A stretch of 64,000 nucleotides of DNA from Alentia gelatinosa (lineage: Eukaryota; Annelida; Polychaeta; Phyllodocida; Polynoidae). The stretch covers positions 88,041,801 to 88,105,800 of the forward strand of contig OX465582.1 of the NCBI GenBank assembly GCA_950022655.1. The letters run 5' to 3'. The position numbers were made by a program, and so were the translations under genes. The notes under the pieces were generated by a model. That model was not told the origin of the DNA, did not search any database, and saw nothing but the letters and a program-made list of their open reading frames with translations. Below, piece after piece: positions 43,591 to 54,242 of this stretch (the first letter of the stretch is position 1; every line of letters starts with the position of its first letter).

Positions 43591-43833
43591 GTAACGGCAC
43601 AATAGAGTTTGAGGAGTTCGTGGCGATGATGACGAAGAAGCTGGCAGAGCCTGACACAGACGAGGAGTTAAGGGCAGCATTCCGGGTTTATGACCAGGAA
43701 AGTAAAGGTCACATCACAGCTGAGGACCTAGAGAAAAGAATGAGTGACCTGCGAACAGATCTTAACCCTGAGGAGGTATCAGAGATGATTCGAGAGACTG
43801 ACAGCTCCGGCAATGGTCACGTAACACTTGATG
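43591..43833 (+). CDS. Calmodulin-like EF-hand protein, exon with EF-hands 2-4
   Basis: Acceptor TTTTACCACCAG at 43590; donor GATG|GTAAAA at 43833/43834; 243 nt, phase 1 both sides, continuing the previous exon. EF-hand 2 loop, DDDGNGTIEFEE (completed across the junction), is canonical with Asp at 1, 3 and Glu at 12. EF-hand 3 loop DQESKGHITAED and EF-hand 4 loop DSSGNGHVTLDD end in Asp and lack several ligands, so calcium binding there is doubtful. The linker EEFVAMMTKKL and the helix NPEEVSEMIRETD follow calmodulin closely. The protein is divergent from calmodulin itself. Confidence 0.87.
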
Positions 43834-45587
43834 GTAAAATCACTATACATTGTTGTTCATTTGCATATACATCTTTTTTTATCATTTCTTTATTAAGGCC
43901 ACTCAAAAAAAAAACTTGTTTCTCATCACCAAGCCATGAAAAAATATGAAGAGGGCGGTTTTATGTTGTTGCTATATTAAAGATGGCTTTTGAAGTGCCA
44001 TAAAATGGACTTCAGACATACAGTAAAACCCCGCATAAGTGGACACCCTCCGATCCGGGCCAAAGTGGCCGCTTACGTGGGGTGTCTGCTTACAAAGGGT
44101 TTCCAGATTTTTATTGGCTATACATTTAATGCATCCTTGACATCAGGAGCTTTAATTTGATACTAAATACACGTACCTTTCATAATTTCTATCAATGTTA
44201 ACCTATCTTTTTTTTAAATCTTCTAAAATCGTTTTTTCTGATGCGCACAGTGATGAGAAACAAGGTTTTATTTGAGTGGCCTAACCTACAGTTTATGTAT
44301 CATTCATGTAATAATCACAAGGTTAATAACCAAAAAGAAAACAGCGTCAATAAAGGGACCGTTGGCATCAGTTGGTATTTGGATCAGATGGTTTTAATTG
44401 CCTGGCCTGTCTTGGTTCTTATATAATGTGTGTCACTATGAAATAGTAATTAAACCATATAACAATTTGATTGTTAACAAGTGAAGGATGTGAATTCTAC
44501 CGTTGTAAGTCTACATTCTTCACTTGTTCATTAAATTTGTGCTCAAGAATTGTTTGCTTTCGAGAATATGCCTGGAAAGCTGAAAATAAACATGTTCCCT
44601 TGACATACTAAAGATGACTAATTTTCAATGTTACTAAAACCTTCTGTCACCTTGGCTGGGAATTGCTGTGTTACAGGGTCATTGGGCAACAGAGATATGG
44701 CGCTAACCATGTTTGTTTGTTTTGGTAGTTTAACTTTAATATGTTCTATTAGAAATACTTTGGGTTTGATTGAATCTATGAGATGAATTTAGGTTGAAAT
44801 CTCGCCCCTACACATTTACTGAGGTGAGAGTTCATTAACTTCTCACACAACATAGACATAGTGTGAGAAGGATTGGCCTTTGATATAGCAGTAAATCTAC
44901 CACTGGTGGTGGTGAAGGAGAAAAGTGGCTGCAGTGGGACTCAGACCCACAAAGTATGAAAACCTTGGGATTATGAGTCCAATGCTCTTTACCACTGAGC
45001 GAAACCCCCAACCCTGGTCACTTTGATTATGCTTGCCTGCAAGCATATCTGGCTTGCACCACACGGAGGCAAGGCGACCAAGAGGGTGAACAGCTTGATC
45101 ATTGCTGTCCACCCCAACAGGCCTAACAGAATATGATACAATCACTGTACTTTATCAGGAGGTAATCTAAACGGGTATTACACACTCATACCTCTAATCT
45201 TATAGAATATGTTGCCAAGTATTGTTGTTTGGCTGCAGGCGTTGTGTACCTAAGTAGATATAGTACAGTAACAGCAAGTGGGAAAAGGTTTATTTTGTTT
45301 GATGTGTATACAAACACACAGAAATATTCGGAATACTAATTGCATATACAGTAACTGGTAGCTCTAGTGTATCGCATTTCCTTTGGGAGCAGGGTGCTCT
45401 TTCTTCAGTAGAATTAAACTATCCTTTCTCTTTTCCATGTTCCTAATCTGTAATCATGACAAAACCAATACTCACATACTTACCCAGCTGATAACCAAAG
45501 CATAAGCATAATGAAACTTTAACATATCCAATATATACAAGTTTGTTGGTAATTTCTGTGTTAAAAAGTGTGTTTTCCTTATTTCAG
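43834..45587 (+). other. Intron of the EF-hand gene
   Basis: Contains the pogo-like terminus CAGTAAAACCCCGCATAAG with TA target (44019-44022), the repeat shared with the window start (44104-44275) and a minus-strand SINE (44713-45130). Confidence 0.7.
44713..45130 (-). mobile_element. tRNA-derived SINE-like repeat
   Basis: Minus-strand reading gives a leader (GGTGGACAGCAATGATCAAGC...CAAGCATAATCAAAG), the tRNA-like head (CTCAGTGGTAAAGAGCATTGG...GGGTCTGAGTCCC), the body, and a GTTAAACTACCAAAACAAACAAAC tail. It lies in the last intron of the EF-hand gene, antisense to it. Confidence 0.75.
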
Positions 45588-45664
45588 ATTTCCGTCAACT
45601 GATGATGGAAGGAAGGGAACAAAATCAAATTAGCCTAAACGGCAGAACATCAGGGCCACCATAG
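45588..45664 (+). CDS. Calmodulin-like EF-hand protein, last exon
   Basis: Acceptor TTTCCTTATTTCAG at 45587. The first two bases complete the Asp codon of the preceding exon, giving VTLDD-FRQLMMEG, the usual end of EF-hand 4 (compare EEFVQMM in calmodulin). A short extra tail GREQNQISLNGRTSGPP follows to TAG at 45662-45664. A possible polyA signal AATAAA is at 46179-46184. The segmental duplication starts about 110 bp after this stop. Confidence 0.85.
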
Positions 45665-46178
45665 GGCATGGGTTATTACATGGGATATTAAACAGAAATA
45701 ATGCAAACTTCCAGATTACATTGGGAGTGTGGGCATAACAAGAGAAATGTACATGCTAAGAAGTAATATTGTGATAGTGAAGGTTGAAGACAACCACAAT
45801 AGATGCCTGCCAGCTTCCTACAAATGTGGAGTTAATAACTTGGATAAATCGACACCTGTTACATGTATATATGACAGGAAGGACCTATAACAATGTGTGG
45901 GTGCATGGCGATTTAGTAAAAGGAGTAAATCTACACAAATCAACTTTGAACAAGGATAATATGATCAAATTAGGAAAAAGGTGTCTGTGAATATTGTACA
46001 ATACAAGGTACTTGATATGTATGAACGTTTTTCCCTGTGAATCTGGACATTATAACTGCTGAAAGGGCTGAGGGCTATTGTCTTTGGTATGTAAATACAT
46101 GTACATAAGTTACTTGTGAGTGGGGAAAATACAAGAAAAACAAATAGTGTTTGCTGGGATGGAGAGGAAATATTGTCT

Positions 46179-46184
46179 AATAAA
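46179..46184 (+). terminator. Candidate polyA signal AATAAA
   Basis: Lies 515 bp after the EF-hand stop and is preserved in the duplicate unit (near 55970), consistent with a real transcript end. Confidence 0.4.
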
Positions 46185-46331
46185 ACAAACATACAATTCA
46201 TGGTTTGTTCTCTTTTATTTACAAGGAAAAAGCACAAATAATCCACTCACATCGGATGAACTTCGCACGGTTATCCAACCTGTTCCATTATATATTTGTT
46301 TGCAAAATTAATTTATAGAACGGAAACTAGA

Positions 46332-46494
46332 GGGGCCATCCATAAAGTATGTATGCAGAATTTTTGAAATTTTGGACCCCCCATCCTCTCTCCCAATCTT
46401 GTACGCAAAAGAACAAAGAGGGAGCATACACAAATTTCCAAAATCTTTGACCACCCATCCCTCCTCAGTGCATACATACTTTATGGATGCCCCC
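46332..46494. mobile_element. CCATCCATAAAGTATGTATGC MITE
   Basis: GGGGCCATCCATAAAGTATGTATGCA at the left and TGCATACATACTTTATGGATGCCCCC at the right, about 26 bp inverted, 163 bp in all. Absent from the duplicate unit, so it inserted after the duplication or was lost there. Confidence 0.8.
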
Positions 46495-46639
46495 AAAGGT
46501 AAATACTTATAGGTACCATCCTCACATGGAGGGTCTTATACAATGAGTCCTTATACTATGAACATCTTTTTACATCTGACGTTCACATAACTGGTAAAGC
46601 TGGTACCTTCTAAAAGGTTACAGTGTTTTTTGTCAGTAT

Positions 46640-46990
46640 TGTAGATTGGTTTGGTTCATTTGTTTATTTAACGTCCCAGGGGACCCTAAGGATATATGGG
46701 GACCAACTCATGGTTCAGTTTTTCTCACTGATTTTACACCACAAAGGTGGTGATCGAATCTATGAGATGAACTTAGGTAGAAATCTCACCCCAACAGATT
46801 TACCCAAGTAAGAGTTTTAGTTCCCAGACCACATAGACATGGTAGGAGAAGGATTGGCCTTTGATATAGCATTAAATCTACCAGGGGTGAAGAAAAAGAG
46901 TGGCTGCAGTGGGCTGCAGTGAGACTCGAACCTACAACCTTGGGATTACAAGTCCAGTGCCTTAACCACTGAGCTTACTCCCTAGAAAGT
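46640..46990 (-). mobile_element. tRNA-derived SINE-like repeat
   Basis: The tRNA-like head reads CTCAGTGGTTAAGGCACTGGACTTGTAATCCC...TAGGTTCGAGTC on the minus strand, the most tRNA-like of the copies. The anticodon position would be TGT (Thr). The tail is GACGTTAAATAAACAAATGAACC. Confidence 0.75.
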
Positions 46991-47116
46991 GGAAGTATAG
47001 TTTACCTCTGAAGTCAGTCAATTGTTCTTGAAATGTCTTCAGTTCAACTATGAGTATTTATAGTATTTCTTAATGTTTACTCGACAGATTGTTACATGAC
47101 TGCCTATGGAGATTTT

Positions 47117-47290
47117 GTCGGGCACATGTTTGTTTGTTTGTTTGGGTCGTTTAACGTCCATTTTGTTCAATAAGACTTACTTTGGGTTTGACTGAATCTA
47201 TGAGATGAATGTAGGTAGAAATCTCACCCATACACGTTTACCAAGATGAGAGTTCTTTTACTTCCCACACCACATAGACATGGAATATTG
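47117..47290 (-). mobile_element. SINE-like repeat, 3' part only
   Basis: Only the tail-proximal body (from CCATGTCTATGTGGTGTGGG on the minus strand to the CAAACAAACAAACATG tail) remains. Confidence 0.7.
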
Positions 47291-47518
47291 TTAGACTGTA
47301 GGTGAAACATTACAAAATTTGACTTCTTTTACTGTTCATGAAAGTTTGAGACTGTTACAGTATAATCATCAGAGATATATGATGAATTGTGTTCAGATAA
47401 CGGGACCAATGATCTCAAGTCTTCTTTAAAAAAGACAAAGCCCCAATGATTCTGTGTCAAGTCGAGACCCCTCACCTTTTTGTATAGAATTCCCTTCTTA
47501 CAAAAGGGTTAGAGCCTC

Positions 47519-48159
47519 CTATTCATTACAAATACTCTTTATTTCATTGAAGATGTATCCCTTGCAGTCTGAACATGAACCAAAGAAATTTCCATTTGGG
47601 CACTTTTCTCTGCACCAGAGGTTGTTTCCAGGTGAGACAAGTTTCACAATTTTCATATGGCGTGGTTCTTGAAGTAGAGCCTTCCTACTAAGAATATGAA
47701 CAAGAGTGTTTTTCTTGATATCACAGAATCCCTCTTGGTCTCGCAGCTCAGAAAAAGGGGTGCTGATTGAATACTTTAAACATTTTTCACGTAATTGGGG
47801 TAGATTCCATTTCTCTGCTAGTACCAGGCTCTGGATGCTAGGCCCTGCTGACATCAGATGACAAATAAGCTGCTTCGATGGCTCTTGGTTCTCAGACTGT
47901 TCTAACTTAAATCGCAAGACCTCAACTAGTGAGGCTGCCTCCAATTCATTAAAGTGAGGATCCTTCTCTAGGTTTGAAAGTGATATGTGCTTGATATGCT
48001 CAAGGGATTTTTCATGGAGTTTTGGTAATGAATATGTATCTGATAAAATCAAGCCACTGAGACATGGTCGGCTAGCCAGCAGGTGTTCTTCACACCTTTT
48101 TGTCACATGATCCATTTGGTACTCTTGTGCCAACTTCAGGAGATGCTGAACATCATTTC
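47519..48159 (-). CDS. BTB protein C-terminal exon, copy A (alternative last exon)
   Basis: Acceptor TTTTGTTTATAG, exon from 48159, two bases (GA) completing a Gly codon, then 213 codons including the stop; reads NDVQHLLKLAQEYQMDHV to EIKSICNE. The opening segment is the end of a BTB fold. Then come two similar helical repeats (ILSDTYSLPKLHEKSLEHIKH... and LVLAEKWNLPQLREKCLKYSI...) and a C-terminal cysteine cluster C-x3-C-x8-C-x2-C. BTB proteins of this type usually dimerise or recruit Cullin-3. No BTB N-terminal exon of its own lies between here and copy B. It would use the exon at 61879-62116 by skipping copy B, or be silent. The frame is intact. Confidence 0.75.
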
Positions 48160-48990
48160 CTATAAACAAAAGAAGTATTGTGAGTTAGTCATCCATTTCC
48201 ATCATCATCCTTAATGCAAAGTGGTGTTAGGAACAAAGAAGGCCAAGGCAGCAAGCTGAATGATTGTGTTTGCAGTTTGTTTTTGTTCCTGTATAAAATA
48301 CCTAAATAATGAATTCTCTCGATATACTTAAAATCAGTGTGATCATAGATATCTAACACAAAATTCAAAGTTTAAAGGAGACTTACCCAGGTATAAGTGA
48401 TATTTGACCTAAATTTAAACAAATCTCTCGTTAGGACAATCATGAAAACTGTTTTTAGAAATGTTTTTTCAAGAAACTGTCTTCTCTATAGTCCCAATGA
48501 AAGCTTTTTTCAAAACCTGATACAAATATGGGAGGTACTGTCGTAATGAAATATATACTAAACAAACGAACCGCTCTCCCAGCAATGACCTTGGGGAGAA
48601 AGACCACAAACAATATAAACAATCCCTTCCGCACCCGGCGAAACATTTTGAACATTTTAAAAAACAAACAGACAGGATGACCTACTAAAAAGACTCCTTT
48701 CTCTTGAATACAATAATATGGTGCAATAAATGCCAGAAGAACCAGGGAAACCAAGCCATTCTGTGACAGATGTTATACAAATAAACTTTCATCACTACAA
48801 ATAATTCATTTGCATCCCATACTATTGGGTCACACATACAGTACCACATAGTAGAGATCAGGTGCACCACACAGTTCCTGCCACACACAATAATAGACCA
48901 AATGTATGGGTCCCAACCAATAATGAGGTCGATACTCCAGTTGGCAAGTAGCATGCTCCAGAGCATGGTTACCACCCCACTCTCTTCATT
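48160..48990 (-). other. Intron-side sequence conserved between duplicate units
   Basis: Parallel to 57909-58690, including AAAATCAGTGTGATCATAG, TTTTCAAAACCTGATACA and the GATCAGGTGCACCACACAGTTCCTGCCACACA block. No ORF is supported on either strand. Confidence 0.6.
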
Positions 48991-49147
48991 CTGTGGTTGT
49001 AAGGGTTAGGGTGTTGATAACATGCCTCGTTGAATTGTAATGTTGATCTTTGAACCAAAGTCTATGTTGTTACAGGGTCGTCAGTTTGAGAAATGGAGAT
49101 TTAGAAACTTGCCGGGTACTAGCAGTATTGAATATCCTGGAGTTGGT

Positions 49148-49965
49148 TGGTTAGTTTGATGTCCAGTTAACCCTTTGGCGCCCGGTGATGCCTTAAGGCA
49201 TCGCCACCCGTGGCTGGATGATGCCTTAAGGCATCGCCGTGTGTGGCCGGATGATGCCTTAAGGCATCATTTTCTAAGACTTACAAAATCATAGTTTATG
49301 TGTAATAACTTTGTAAATAATTGGTCAATAATGATGAAATTTTCACAGGATGTTGGTATAACATTAGGCTTACGATTTGGAAATACTCATAAAATAATAT
49401 TAAAGACCACGTGTTTTATCACGTGATCAAAAGTGAAATTATCATAATTGGCCTGAAAAGACCCCGTCCCCTGGTGGTATGTACTAACACCCTACCCGGC
49501 CTTACAGACATTGCTTTGTCATAGGTGCCCGGCGTGAAAGGGTTAACAATTACAGGTTCTTACCAGACTTTTCAATGTTCTTTTACACCACAAGGGTGGT
49601 GATCGAATCTATGTGTTGAATTCTGGTAGAAATCTCACTCCTACACATTTGCCGAGGTGAGAGTTCTTTTACTTCCCACACCACATAGACATGGTATGAG
49701 AAGGATTGGCCTTTGACATAGCAGTAAATCTACCACTGCTGGGGGTGAAAGAGAAAAGTGGCTGCAGTGGGACCCGATCAACAAAGTCTGACAACCTTGG
49801 GATTACAAGTCCAGGGCCCTTAACCACTGAGCTAACTCCCCACCCCAATCGCTTCAGTTATGCTTGTGTGCAAGCATATCCGGTCTGCACCACAAGGAGG
49901 TGAAGTGACCAAGAAGGTGAACAGATTGGTAATTGCCGTCCACCCAGCAGACCGAAACTTTTGAA
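49148..49965 (-). mobile_element. SINE-like repeat split by a piggyBac-like element
   Basis: The tail (GGACATCAAACTAACCAACC) is at 49148-49166 and the body, tRNA-like head and leader are at 49547-49965. Removing 49171-49546 restores GTCCAGTTAACAATTACAGG, which matches the uninterrupted SINE at 34464 (GTCCAGTTAACCATTGTAGG). Confidence 0.8.
49171..49542. mobile_element. piggyBac-like MITE in a SINE, TTAA flanked
   Basis: TTAA at 49167-49170 and 49543-49546. Ends CCCTTTGGCGCCCGG and (complement of the right end) CCCTTTCACGCCGGG. Three GATGCCTTAAGGCATC palindromes lie at 49188-49270. A second copy is at 61026-61386, with nearly the same interior (GTCCCCTGGTGGTATGTACTAACACCCTACCCGGCC). Confidence 0.85.
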
Positions 49966-50039
49966 CTGGAGGCTGCATTTGGGTCAGACCCACCCATCCA
50001 TCCACAGGTTTCAGCCCATCTCCCCGGCAAAAAAAGCAT

Positions 50040-50180
50040 GCCACATCCATCACAAATGTACTTGCCACCGGCCATCTTGAAGGTTTGGATCTCAGCTTTT
50101 CCAGCAGGCAGCGAGATTCACTCTTCACCATAAAGCGCACCGGTTCACTCTCCTCCCAGAAGCCTTGTGTGTCGCTGACG
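50040..50180 (-). other. Unassigned sequence between retroelement and SINE
   Basis: Two minus-strand frames are open (one reads KYICDGCGMLF), but there is no start/stop arrangement or splice signal that I can defend. It may be the 3' end of the gypsy element or flanking host DNA. Confidence 0.3.
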
Positions 50181-50181
50181 T

Positions 50182-50540
50182 CTAATTCTCATGTTCCTTC
50201 TTTGCATTTCTCCTCTCCCCCCTGCTCCGGTTTGCTGCATGCTTTTTCACAGACCTGGGAACCCACTTTTTAAGAACTCTAGGTCTTCTGTCGTCCCTAT
50301 CAGGCCTTTCCTCAGTAGGCGAGTGAAAATAACAATCCCCCGGCCCGGTGGCACCAGACTGTCTTAATTGCCCGTGTCCCCCCTTCAGGGAGTCGGCATG
50401 AACTACCATACGGGTTTGTTCTTTGTCTATCTCATATATGGGCCCTCCGATCCAGGTCAACACTAGCCATGGCCCTGTCCACCAACACTGGAGTTTCAGG
50501 GATATCCCCGGCTTCTTCAGCGGATGGAAATAGTACACCT
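50182..50540 (-). pseudogene. Ty3/gypsy integrase C-terminal (GPY/F-like) fragment
   Basis: Minus-strand frame with LKLQCWWTGPWLVL, GGPIYEI and MVVHADSLK. These match the end of gypsy integrases (WTGPY-V, V-HVD-LKP). It lies directly downstream of the integrase core in the same orientation but in another frame, so the polyprotein is frameshifted. The fragment ends in a basic tail. Confidence 0.75.
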
Positions 50541-50756
50541 ACGACCATGGAGCGATAGGTTGGTGGCTAGCACGCACATCATAATTCTGTTGTTGCCTCC
50601 CTACCGCCTTACCCAGCCCCCGCCAGGCTCACTGACAAGGCTTTCTCCATTCCCAGCTGCAGTTCCGCACCGTAATCCTCCCCCACCGGTGGCGTGTTGG
50701 ACTCCAGCGGGTATAGGAGAGAGAAGTGGAGGAATGAACCAAAGAGCGGTAATTAA

Positions 50757-51227
50757 TCATAACCAATGGTAAATGCAGTCAGTTTGGTCTTCTCGAACCA
50801 CGAGAGCCAACAGGTTCTCCACAGTTTGATTACAACATTCCACCACGCCGTCGCTCTGAGGATGGAAGGCACAAATTCTCATTTGCTTGATACCCAGCAG
50901 AGAGACAACCTGTTTGAATACAGAGGATTGGAATTTCCTCCCTTGGTCAGAGTGAACCACTGCCAGTGGCCCCTGGCGGTAAATAAATGTGTCAACCAAA
51001 GCACGGGTGACAGTCACATACTCCTGGTTGGGGAGGGCAACTCCCTCTGCCCACTTTGTGAAATAGTCACAAATGATCAGAATATACCAATGATCTTGGG
51101 ATGTACGGGGGAACCACCCCATAATGTCCAGAGCTACGCGCTCCAGCAATACCCATGTACACATGCCCCATGCATGGGTTCCCTCTTGGGGGGCGGTGGG
51201 GTTTTCCTGCGGAGGCAGGCCGGACAA
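50757..51227 (-). pseudogene. Ty3/gypsy integrase core fragment
   Basis: The catalytic-core landmarks are visible in order: DIMG (first Asp), HSDQGR (second Asp) and HPQSDGVVE (Glu), plus CDYFTKWAEG between them. This is the DDE core of a retroviral-type integrase. It is separated from the zinc-binding region upstream by a frame change, hence non-functional as it stands. Confidence 0.85.
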
Positions 51228-51448
51228 CTCCTATGGAATAAAGTCACATCCCTTCTGGAACCGGGCCAGTAGAACCTCTCCTGGCAGTGTTGGAGGGTCC
51301 GATCCCATCCCAGGTGGCCCATCAAGGCTGACCCATGAATATCCTCCAGGACCCCTCGGCGCCGGCTGGCAGGCACCGCCAATTGGAAAGTCACATACCA
51401 CCACCGGCCGAACAGTCCCCCTAGGACAACCAGCCAGCTCCGCTGCAC
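51134..51448 (-). pseudogene. Ty3/gypsy integrase zinc-binding (HHCC) fragment
   Basis: Reads DIHGSALMGHLGWDRT, RFYWPG and HRSCPACLRRK, the H-H-C-C zinc-binding region that precedes the integrase core. It overlaps the core frame, which confirms a frameshift. Confidence 0.8.
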
Positions 51449-51536
51449 CCTCTCTGGGTGGGTCTGGGGGGTCCCCGGAGGGGCCCAGCCATGCCCTAAC
51501 CCTCTCTAGGCGTGTATCTGCTCGTTGCTCCTCTGC

Positions 51537-52155
51537 TTACTCATCAGCACCACTGAAGTCCAGTGGGGACAGGTCTCCTTCCAGTGAGTAGTCTTCTTCG
51601 CACATGTCCAGTGGGCCCCGTGCACGTCTCGAGCAACTCCCGGCCACATTGCCGGCAAGGGGCCCTGGAGAGGCCATCAGCGTTACCGTGGGCCTTTCCT
51701 GGTCGGTGTTGTTTATCAAGATCGTAACAGCCCAAGAGCTACAGCCAGCTAGGAAAAGTAAATAACAATTGTTTTTCTTTACTAACACATACATGTATCC
51801 CAGCTGCGAGAAATATCTCATTTTCTACCTGATTTTGATCCATAATCGGTTTTGATGAAATATACATTCATGGATCTACCTATACAGGATACTCATCATC
51901 CACTTATCATCCACTTTAGGGCTGCACCACTGTTGCTTGCCCCACCAAGTATTGTTGGAATTTCTTAACTCCAAAGATGATTCCTAGCATTTGTCGATAG
52001 GTGACGCAGTAGGCCATTTCTGACTTAGTGAGAGTACGGCTGGCATAATCTTTCTTTGTCATCCTGCCATTGAGAAAGGACCAGACCAGCATCATGCAAA
52101 GTTCCTCCGCTGTGCTAGGCCGTCCAGACACCCTGCAGCAATAACCCCTCTTCAA
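51537..52155 (-). pseudogene. Ty3/gypsy RNase H remnant
   Basis: 52155-51916 reads YASRTLTKSEMAYCVTYRQM and GVKKFQQYLVGQ, typical of the gypsy RNase H start (ASRTLS-E-NY-VT-KE-LA). 51735-51544 reads HRPGKAHGNADGLSR, its end. Stops and insertions lie between. Reverse transcriptase motifs (the YxDD region) are not found, so the RT has been deleted. Confidence 0.75.
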
Positions 52156-52482
52156 TGGAATTCATACGCTGACAAACCTCACAGGCCAGCGACCCGGGCA
52201 CCTCCTCCACAAGCCCCGAGGTTTGCCCCTTTCCAATTACCACTGGACCTGCCCCCGTGACCAGCCAACCAGTAAGCCGGGGAACTGGCCGGCCCAGTCG
52301 CCTCTCAGCTCACCCATCAGAACTGTCTCCGAATTCCCAGCAACCACTGAAACCCCCTTCCTCACCACCCGGCATATCTCCGCCCCGGGGACCCTCCAGC
52401 TGACTGTGCTGTTGGCCACCTGGACGGCAACTCGGTGGAAGTCTGCTTGCCCCAAGGATGGCTTCGCTCCCTATGTCTGCAA

Positions 52483-52731
52483 CTAGCCACTCCCAAAGGA
52501 ATGCCCTCCCACCATCTTTAGCACCCACAGCAACATGCCCTCAACCCTCAAGGGGCGCCCATCCACACACGACACTGGGCGGTCCGTCTCCTCCAAATCC
52601 CTGTTTTTACCATGTCGTTTCCACCAGGCTGAGGACAGAAAGCTCATTATGGCCCCTGTGTCAACCAGGAGGTGGACCGGCCAACCTCCCAGGCAGCGCT
52701 CCACTACCACACCAGGGCCCTTCGATGGCAC
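52483..52731 (-). pseudogene. Ty3/gypsy protease fragment
   Basis: HLLVDTGAIMSFLSS contains the D-T-G active-site motif of aspartic proteases, with GRPLRVEG in the usual flap-downstream position. It follows a gag remnant without the expected full-length gag between them. Confidence 0.75.
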
Positions 52732-52820
52732 CTCATAGATATTGCCTTTCCCACCAGCACTCGCCTGACAAGTCCTGACAGGCTAACGCCCAGAAAGGTC
52801 CCAGCCTGGCTATCAGTCTG

Positions 52821-53385
52821 CCCATTAGCTGAGATGCATAGGGCGAAATGGGCCATGTATTTGTTGAGGTTTGACGAGCCATTGTATTTCCCTCACATAA
52901 CGATGGGCTTCTGGGCTACTGCCTTTCCCTCAAGACAGGGGCTCCCCTTGAGGAACACTCTGTCCACCGGGCCGTCCTAACTCACCAGGGACAATCTGTC
53001 AAACACTCCCTTCTCCCCCACCGGGCGCCTCTTGGCATCTTCTTTGGTCCCGCGACCCTCTTTCCAATCCCTCCAGGGCCAACTAGGAGGGCCTCCCCTG
53101 TGAGTGGCAACCCCACCGAGTCATCGATGCCGCCATCCCCTCGTCGGGACCCTTCCCCCCTTTTATCGCCCACTCCTGCATGGGGTTGGGAGGCTTGATA
53201 TCTCCGGTGGCCCCCAGGGCCTCCCTGGGCTCTACTTCTTCCTGTCAGTCTCCTGTGGGTTGGGCCGTCAGTTGATCAGCCATATTCTCCTTGCCGTCCT
53301 AACTCCGTGAAACTCCCTGTTACCTTAACCACATCATGATCCTCCTCGACAATGATCAGGTCACCTATCCCACCGCTGCCACCAA
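52821..53385 (-). pseudogene. Ty3/gypsy leader and gag remnant, copy 1
   Basis: KYNGSSNLNKYMAHFALC, in a minus-strand frame at about 52900-52840, resembles the start of gypsy gag. The leader below the LTR begins TTGGTGGCAGCGGTGGG on the minus strand, the expected place of the primer binding site. The same sequence recurs at 54243-55146. Confidence 0.65.
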
Positions 53386-53440
53386 TGTAACGGGTTTTCA
53401 AAAACATGACAACACCAGAATTAAAGTATCAGTGTGAGTC
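53386..53440 (-). mobile_element. Ty3/gypsy 5' LTR, last 55 bp only
   Basis: TGTAACGGGTTTTC...AGTATCAGTGTGAGTC is the same as the first 55 bp (plus-strand order) of the LTR at 55147. The homology breaks at 53441, where the Penelope-like fragment begins. Confidence 0.75.
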
Positions 53441-54242
53441 CTATAAGTGTAGACGGGGCTTAGCGATTTGGAAAAACACTCCTGCACCCACCGCTGTTGC
53501 GACCACAGAATAGAGAGAGCTGGGGAGATGGCCCGCGGATGACAGCGCAGCCTAATCCGCATACCCAGAGTTTCGGCAGATCTGATTGGTTGAGAGATCT
53601 GTGCTATGTTTTCAGGTCTCACATCTGTAAATAAAACCGTGCGGCATGCCAGTCTTCGACCTGTCCGTCGCTGTTTGGTTCTATGGGAAGCCATGTTTCA
53701 CACATGGAACAAGTAGCGATTATTCAACCGCTCCTTTTTTCCAGGAAGATTCTCTCCCTAGAAGCAGTCTATAGACTGCCTTCTTTCCTGGAATCAGATG
53801 CCTGTATTTTCATTATACTATCCTTACACTTCGTGTAGAACAGTGTTATATCACCGCCGTAGCGGGGATATTTTACTCTCGTGGTTTCGACTGTTTTCCA
53901 GTCTCATCAGGCAAGGTGCGGTAGGTATTTCTTTTGTGGTATTCTCCCCAGAGTTTCATTCTGGAGGAGGATATGTCAGTCCCCTTATTTTCTCGCTAGG
54001 AGAAAATAGTAGATGTCGTTCTCTCTATTATGTCGTTCTAACCATTGGTCCCGTGGACGTGGCATTGGGTCCAGAGGGTTGTCTAGATGGTTAGCCGTAC
54101 CTATTGTCGAATGTATTTAGTCCTTCTGGTGCGTGGGTCTTGAGTCTGTGTATCCAATTGAATTCTATCTTGTTTCGTAGCCTTGTTGCTTCTTTGTTCT
54201 CTGGGTGCCGGTAGATGTAGTCTGTAGTATGTAGACTCTCAC
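53441..54242 (-). pseudogene. 5'-truncated Penelope-like element
   Basis: A minus-strand frame at 54240-54091 reads DYIYRHPENKEATRLRNKIE, then FNWIHRLKTHAPEGLN, then a stop. This resembles the C-terminal end of the GIY-YIG endonuclease of Penelope-like retroelements (R-E-WI-LKT--P-GLN). The rest, down to 53441, would be 3' untranslated sequence. 5' truncation is usual for target-primed insertion. It sits exactly between an LTR remnant and a second gypsy leader. Confidence 0.6.

Larger units (their letters stand above)
45774..48990. repeat. Segmental duplication, unit 1
   Basis: Runs parallel to 55574-58690: TGAAGACAACCACAATAGATG... with GGACCTATAACAATGTGTGGGTGCATGG, the AATAAAACAAACAT motif, the BTB terminal exon, its upstream intron sequence, and the block ending near CCCATACTATTGG-TCACACATACAG...CCTGCCACACA. 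Unit 1 additionally has the MITE at 46332 and SINEs at 46640 and 47117 that unit 2 lacks. Confidence 0.85.

Noticed and set aside
50040..50140. Zinc-finger-like reading KYICDGCGMLF on the minus strand
   Set aside because: Only one CxxC pair, no second pair, and the frame runs into the SINE leader.
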